NCBI GenBank assembly: GCA_030149995.1
Contig: JASLGV010000482.1
Coordinates: 1-9,812 of the forward strand
Direction of reading: 5' to 3'
From: Pedobacter sp.
GTDB lineage: Bacteria; Bacteroidota; Bacteroidia; Sphingobacteriales; Sphingobacteriaceae
DNA length: 9,812 bases
Shown: in pieces, positions 6,901 through 9,812 of the stretch
Layout of the letters: each line of letters opens with the position of its first letter
Position numbering within the stretch: the first letter of the stretch is position 1
The notes under the pieces: generated by a model
Database searches by the model: none
What the model was told of the DNA's origin: nothing
The model's input: the letters and a program-made list of their open reading frames with translations, nothing else
Program-made: the position numbers and the translations under genes

Positions 6901-7077
6901 GATGAAGATAGCCTACCCGTTAAGCAATTAATAAGGTGGTTAATGGAAAGAGGGGGCAAGCTTTTTAATACCTCCGTAACCCAAATTAGGGATTTTACCT
7001 GCCCTGACGATTTTGGTAGAAACTATTTTATCCGATACTTTAAAGCCAAGCTGTTTTCTACAAGAAATAAAATTTAA
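6901..7077 (+). pseudogene. Short open frame resembling the C-terminal helix-turn-helix of an AraC-type regulator
   Basis: The frame is open from 6901 (stop TAA at 6898) to the stop at 7075-7077, 58 codons. The only ATG is at 6943, giving 44 residues beginning MERGGKLFNTSVTQIRDF. The segment VTQIRDFTCPDDFGRNYF followed by IRYFKAK reads like the second helix-turn-helix of AraC proteins, where the pattern is roughly (V/I)T-x-IA-x-x-x-GF-x-(D/S)-x-x-YF-x-R-x-FK-x-x-x-G-x-(S/T)P. The usual GF is replaced by CP, and the Gly-x-(S/T)-Pro tail is lost (KLFSTRNKI). No first helix-turn-helix or effector domain is visible upstream, so decay is more likely than function. However, its TAA shares a base with the hemJ ATG (TAATG, 7075-7079), as between the regulator and TPR genes, so a small coupled gene or leader peptide is possible. 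The family match was judged by eye. Confidence 0.4.
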
Positions 7078-7637
7078 TGATAGAGTCTTTATTAGAATAT
7101 TACCCATATTTCAAAGCCGTTCACATTGTTTTTGTCATCAGCTGGATGGCAGGACTGTTCTATATCCTGAGTCTTTTTATTTATCATACAGAGGCGAATG
7201 ATAAACCAGAACCTGAGAAAAGCATCCTGATTAAACAATTTACGAAGATGGAAGCGACTTTATGGAAAGTTATTGCAACGCCTGCCATGCTCATTTCGGT
7301 ACTTGCAGGTGTTACCATGCTCAGCTTAAATCCGGGACTTCTTCAAATGGACTGGATGTGGGTAAAGCTTTCTTTTGTGGTGGGTTTACTGATTTATCAT
7401 TTTATATGCCAGCTGCTTGTGAAGCAACTAAAAAATAATGTCTTTAAACTGAGCAGTCTTCAGCTGCGTTTCTGGCGTGAGCTGGCAACCATATTTATGG
7501 TGGCCATTGTGTTTACCGTAATCCTTAAAAGTGCCATTAACTGGATCTACGGATTAATTGGCATTATGGGACTGGCACTGATTATTATGATTGCCGTTAA
7601 ATGGTATAAAAGATACCGCGCCAGACACAACCAGTAA
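7077..7637 (+). CDS. hemJ: HemJ-type protoporphyrinogen IX oxidase (membrane protein)
   Basis: Integral membrane protein of 186 residues that fits the HemJ (UPF0093) family, which oxidises protoporphyrinogen IX to protoporphyrin IX as a heme-binding membrane enzyme. Matches: helix 1 with YFKAVHIVFVISWMAGLFY (H16) followed by H37 at its far end; a KMEATLWKVIATPAM block before helix 2; the conserved Lys in WVKLSF (K97) at the start of helix 3; and RFWRELATIFMVAIVF (131-146), corresponding to the family R-x-x-N-E-x-P-T block, although here ELAT replaces NE-x-PT. Usual HemJ proteins are about 140-150 residues with four helices. This one has a further C-terminal helix (about 155-174) and a basic tail. 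The pathway context supports the call. The ATG overlaps the stop of the small upstream frame. Confidence 0.85.
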   Translation: MIESLLEYYPYFKAVHIVFVISWMAGLFYILSLFIYHTEANDKPEPEKSILIKQFTKMEATLWKVIATPAMLISVLAGVTMLSLNPGLLQMDWMWVKLSFVVGLLIYHFICQLLVKQLKNNVFKLSSLQLRFWRELATIFMVAIVFTVILKSAINWIYGLIGIMGLALIIMIAVKWYKRYRARHNQ

Positions 7638-7719
7638 TATTTTTAACCACCGGATACTGCCTTTGTTGCCTTTTGGTAAACTTACTTACATGTGCAGGTA
7701 AAAAAATCAAAAACTATTC

Positions 7720-7727
7720 TAAATTTG
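7720..7727 (+). promoter_or_regulatory. Bacteroidota-type -7 promoter element before the exported protein gene
   Basis: TAAATTTG fits the TAnnTTTG consensus of the primary sigma factor in this phylum exactly. It ends 20 bases before the ATG at 7748, implying a leader of roughly 12-17 bases. No convincing TTTG-type -33 element stands at the expected distance. It indicates that the next gene has its own promoter and is not simply part of the heme operon. Confidence 0.5.
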
Positions 7728-7747
7728 GGCGATAAAATATAAAGCAC

Positions 7748-8896
7748 ATGTTTAAAAATAAGGCCCTTATAAAGGGCTTACTCCTTACCACCTTTAGCTT
7801 TAGCTCCCTTTTTGTTTCTGCACAGTTTAACCAGCAGGCGCTCGAAAACAGAATTAGGCCAGACAGCAGCTTAACCAACGAGGTTCATTTTAATTTTTAC
7901 AACCTTAACTTCGTACGGAATTACGAGTACAGCAATGATTTTCATGATGGGTATACCTTGTATGGTACGCAGTTGCAGCCGCAAATTGTATATTATGCAC
8001 ATCCCAACCTGGCCATTACCGCCGGTGCATACATTCGTAAAGATTTTGGCAACAGCGGTATTTACGATGCAAAACCTTTGTTCAGTTTAAGGTACCATAA
8101 AAAAGACCTGACCCTTATTTTTGGTTCACTCGAAGGAAGCATTCAGCATAAATATATAGAGCCGATTTATGATTTTGAACGTACGCTGACCAATCCGATA
8201 GAGTATGGAACACAATTCCTGATTGATAAGAAAAAATTTAGCCTGGATGCCTGGATTGCCTGGCAGAAAATGATTTACAAGGGAGATCCGGCAAAAGAAG
8301 AAATTATTGGCGGTGTATCGACCGAAACGACACTTGCCGAAAACAACGACTGGAAGCTGAGTTTTCCGGCCCAGTTTATGGTTTTTCACCAGGGCGGACA
8401 AATTGATGTACTGAAAGATATTCCCATCAGTACCTTATTTAATGGTGCCGCAGGGTTGAAACTCCATAAAACCATTGGTCAAAATATTAAACAGGTATAT
8501 ACGGATAACTACATAGCGGTATACAAAGATTTTTCTCCCGAAAAGAGAAGGGCTTACCAGGGCGGTTTTGGTTTATGGCTTAACGCCGGGGTAGAAAGTA
8601 AATGGGGAAGCCTGGTTGCTTCTTACTGGCAGGGCAATAACTTCATTTCGATAAAAGGTATGCCTTTGTACGAGTCGGTTTCAGATAACCTGTACAATGC
8701 AGGTTTTAAGCAGAACAGCAGAAAAATTGTTGCGCTTCGGTATGCTTACCAACAGGAACTGCTTCCGCATTTATACCTCGATGTCCGGTTCGAACCACAT
8801 ATTGATCTGGATCATACCGATAAACAATTGCAGTTTAATCATTCGTTTTTCCTAACCTATAAGCAGGATTTTAAACTGTTTAAAGTGAAAAAATAA
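7748..8896 (+). CDS. Exported protein, probable outer-membrane beta-barrel, family not recognised
   Basis: 382 residues with a clear signal peptide: basic start MFKNKALIKG, hydrophobic core about 9-24, and likely signal peptidase I cleavage after SA at 25, before QFNQQ. No lipobox Cys. The mature part is rich in alternating aromatic/polar stretches such as QPQIVYYAH and LAITAGAYIR, with many short strand-like segments and Gly/Asn/Asp turns. It ends in strand-like HSFFLTYKQDFKLF and a short basic tail. This suits a beta-barrel of the outer membrane, but I do not recognise a specific family, and a periplasmic beta-rich protein is possible. It has its own -7 element upstream and a strong terminator downstream, so it looks like a single-gene unit. 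A link to heme metabolism is not shown. Confidence 0.75.
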   Translation: MFKNKALIKGLLLTTFSFSSLFVSAQFNQQALENRIRPDSSLTNEVHFNFYNLNFVRNYEYSNDFHDGYTLYGTQLQPQIVYYAHPNLAITAGAYIRKDFGNSGIYDAKPLFSLRYHKKDLTLIFGSLEGSIQHKYIEPIYDFERTLTNPIEYGTQFLIDKKKFSLDAWIAWQKMIYKGDPAKEEIIGGVSTETTLAENNDWKLSFPAQFMVFHQGGQIDVLKDIPISTLFNGAAGLKLHKTIGQNIKQVYTDNYIAVYKDFSPEKRRAYQGGFGLWLNAGVESKWGSLVASYWQGNNFISIKGMPLYESVSDNLYNAGFKQNSRKIVALRYAYQQELLPHLYLDVRFEPHIDLDHTDKQLQFNHSFFLTYKQDFKLFKVKK

Positions 8897-8923
8897 CTGA
8901 TTGCAGTTGAAAAACAGTTATTT

Positions 8924-8952
8924 AGGCAAACCCATAAAGGTTTGCCTTTTTT
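8924..8952 (+). terminator. Intrinsic terminator after the exported protein gene
   Basis: AGGCAAACC (8924-8932) pairs perfectly with GGTTTGCCT (8939-8947) around the loop CATAAA, and a run of six T follows (8947-8952). It starts 28 bases behind the stop codon and separates this gene from the sigma-factor operon. Just before it, TAACTG (8894-8899, including the stop) and CAGTTA (8915-8920) form a second, weaker inverted repeat. Confidence 0.9.
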
Positions 8953-8989
8953 ATTGTTAACGTGCATTTAAAATTATTTTTACATTTAT

Positions 8990-9055
8990 TAACTTTTTTT
9001 AACACCTCATGCAACCATTTCTGCGAAACGTACATCTTCTATATACAAACACAAA
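8990..9055 (+). promoter_or_regulatory. Promoter region of the ECF sigma operon (elements tentative)
   Basis: Two candidates are visible in the gap between the terminator and the ATG at 9056. TAACTTTT (8990-8997) is one base off the TAnnTTTG housekeeping element. Further on, TGCAACC (9010-9016) and CGTACATC (9029-9036) resemble the AAC and CGT blocks of many ECF-type promoters and would start transcription only about 12-15 bases before the ATG, but the spacing is shorter than usual for ECF promoters. Autoregulation is common for such operons, so the second is attractive but unproven. A precise start site cannot be read from sequence alone. Confidence 0.3.
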
Positions 9056-9625
9056 ATGAAGTTGGCCAAAACCTATACAATAAACGATTTGCTGGAAGGC
9101 TGTAAAGCCGGAGACCGGAAGATGCAGGAGCTGTTGTATAAGCAAACGGCCTCTAAAATGATGGTTGTTTGCATGCGTTATGCAAAAGACCGGATGGAGG
9201 CTGAAGATGTTTTACAGATGGGCTATGTAAAGGTTTTCAGGAAAATAAAGGAATACCGGGGCGATGGCTCTTTTGAAGGATGGATTAGGAGGGTAATGGT
9301 GAATACAGCTATTGAAAGCTACCGCAAAAATCAACGCGGTTTACAGGTGGTGGAAATTGAAGCGGCTTATGAACAACCTTCGGCAGGTTTTGATTTTAGC
9401 CGGCTGGGGATGCAGGATTTAATGCGGGTAATTCAGAAGCTGGCCGATGGATACCGCATCATCTTTAACATGTATGCAATAGAAGGTTATTCTCACCGGG
9501 AGATTGCCGAAACACTTGGCATTACAGAGGGGGCCAGTAAATCGCAGCTTTCGAGAGCACGTTCGATATTGAAAGAGGAAATTATAAAAATGGAGGGCTT
9601 TGATTATGCAACATATGCCGGATAA
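9056..9625 (+). CDS. ECF-family RNA polymerase sigma factor
   Basis: 189 residues with only the two domains of the extracytoplasmic-function group. Region 2 is about residues 25-93, with AEDVLQMGYVKVFRKI and the Trp-containing GSFEGWIRRVMVNTAIESYRK block (2.3-2.4). A linker spans about 94-120. Region 4 is about 122-175, with YRIIFNMYAIEGYSHREIAE and the helix-turn-helix LGITEGASKSQLSRAR that contacts the -35 element. No C-terminal extension. It redirects RNA polymerase in response to an envelope or other signal. The next gene starts inside its last codons (9606) and encodes a membrane protein likely to hold it inactive. It is preceded by a strong terminator, so the operon is separate from the upstream genes. 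The regulon cannot be read from the window. Confidence 0.95.
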   Translation: MKLAKTYTINDLLEGCKAGDRKMQELLYKQTASKMMVVCMRYAKDRMEAEDVLQMGYVKVFRKIKEYRGDGSFEGWIRRVMVNTAIESYRKNQRGLQVVEIEAAYEQPSAGFDFSRLGMQDLMRVIQKLADGYRIIFNMYAIEGYSHREIAETLGITEGASKSQLSRARSILKEEIIKMEGFDYATYAG

Positions 9626-9812
9626 AGATTTCGATAAATTATTTAAGGATGCCTTTTCTGATGCAGAAATGGCACCTCCTGCCAATCTGTGGAACCAGAT
9701 TGAAGGGGAAATTGCTCCAGTTAGGAAACGTAAATTTCCGGTTTACTGGTTGTCGGCAGCTGTTTTACTGGTAACGGTTACCGTAGGTCTTTTAATTGGC
9801 CGTATGCAGACT
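9606..9812 (+). CDS. Probable anti-sigma factor, single-pass membrane protein, 3' end outside the window
   Basis: The first 69 residues are present and the frame is open to the right edge. The ATG at 9606 overlaps the last 20 bases of the sigma gene. A second ATG at 9615 (MPDKDFDKLF) is an alternative start that would leave an 11-base overlap. A cytoplasmic segment of about 44 residues contains DFDKLFKDAF followed by APPANLWNQIE, a D-x-LF ... PP-x-x-x-W-x-x-I pattern frequent in Bacteroidota proteins encoded behind ECF sigma factors. A membrane helix follows (about 45-65, FPVYWLSAAVLLVTVTVGLL). No zinc-binding HxxxCxxC motif is present. Gene order and topology suggest that it binds the sigma factor at the inner membrane, with a periplasmic part beyond the window. 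Not proven. Confidence 0.8.
   Translation, partial: MQHMPDKDFDKLFKDAFSDAEMAPPANLWNQIEGEIAPVRKRKFPVYWLSAAVLLVTVTVGLLIGRMQT

Noticed and set aside
6943..7076. A riboswitch before hemJ suggested by GGGCA (6953-6957) and TGCCC (6999-7003)
   Set aside because: The pairing is short and lies within a frame that reads better as protein. No known riboswitch core could be recognised.
7013..7201. 62-codon + strand open frame across the hemJ start
   Set aside because: It overlaps both the AraC-like frame and hemJ in a different phase and shows no protein-like pattern. hemJ itself has clear family features from 7077.
7638..7719. Terminator behind hemJ
   Set aside because: The gap has a TGCCTTT direct repeat (7659-7674) but no stable hairpin followed by a T-run that I could find.
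8126..8401. 91-codon minus-strand open frame inside the exported protein gene
   Set aside because: Entirely inside a complete signal-peptide-bearing gene, with no leader or domain of its own.
1..9812. CRISPR array, tRNA/rRNA genes, insertion sequence or prophage
   Set aside because: No regularly spaced repeats, no cloverleaf or rRNA-like stretch, and no transposase, integrase or phage gene was seen. The coding content is ordinary chromosomal.

Overview
The window looks like ordinary chromosome from a Bacteroidota bacterium, most likely a Sphingobacteriaceae member of the Pedobacter type. This is judged from gene content and style. Shine-Dalgarno signals are weak or absent, with AT-rich leaders. 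There is a TAnnTTTG-type -7 element before the gene at 7748. The ECF sigma factor is paired with a Bacteroidota-style anti-sigma protein, and the heme genes look like those of this phylum. All genes lie on the + strand. The largest gene-free gap is about 270 bases (6808-7076), and even that holds a small open frame.

Positions 1-7637 are a heme (tetrapyrrole) biosynthesis cluster. In order it holds the 3' part of a hemC-hemD fusion (hydroxymethylbilane synthase plus uroporphyrinogen-III synthase), hemB (porphobilinogen synthase), hemL (glutamate-1-semialdehyde aminomutase), a sensor kinase / response regulator / small membrane TPR trio (3640-5733), hemE (uroporphyrinogen decarboxylase) and hemJ (protoporphyrinogen oxidase). 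HemL makes 5-aminolevulinate by the C5 route, HemB makes porphobilinogen, HemC and HemD make uroporphyrinogen III, HemE makes coproporphyrinogen III, and HemJ later makes protoporphyrin IX. The glutamyl-tRNA reductase (hemA), coproporphyrinogen oxidase and ferrochelatase steps are not in the window. hemA may lie just upstream.

The most unusual feature is the trio between hemL and hemE. It consists of a short kinase that seems to have no extracytoplasmic sensor domain and no HAMP, an OmpR-type regulator 7 bases behind it, and a two-helix membrane TPR protein whose ATG overlaps the regulator's stop. It is a good candidate for an uncharacterised regulator linked to heme supply, but the link rests on position only.

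The intergenic spaces of this cluster carry several inverted repeats: a layered 59-nt hairpin between hemB and hemL, a 19-bp dyad just before hemE, and a 50-nt hairpin after hemE. Next to the last is a 44-58 codon open frame that resembles the DNA-recognition end of an AraC-type regulator and overlaps the hemJ start codon. It is probably either a remnant or a small coupled gene.

After hemJ come an apparently separately transcribed exported protein, probably an outer-membrane beta-barrel (7748-8896), a strong intrinsic terminator (8924-8952), and an ECF sigma factor (9056-9625). The sigma gene overlaps the start of a single-pass membrane anti-sigma protein that runs off the right edge.
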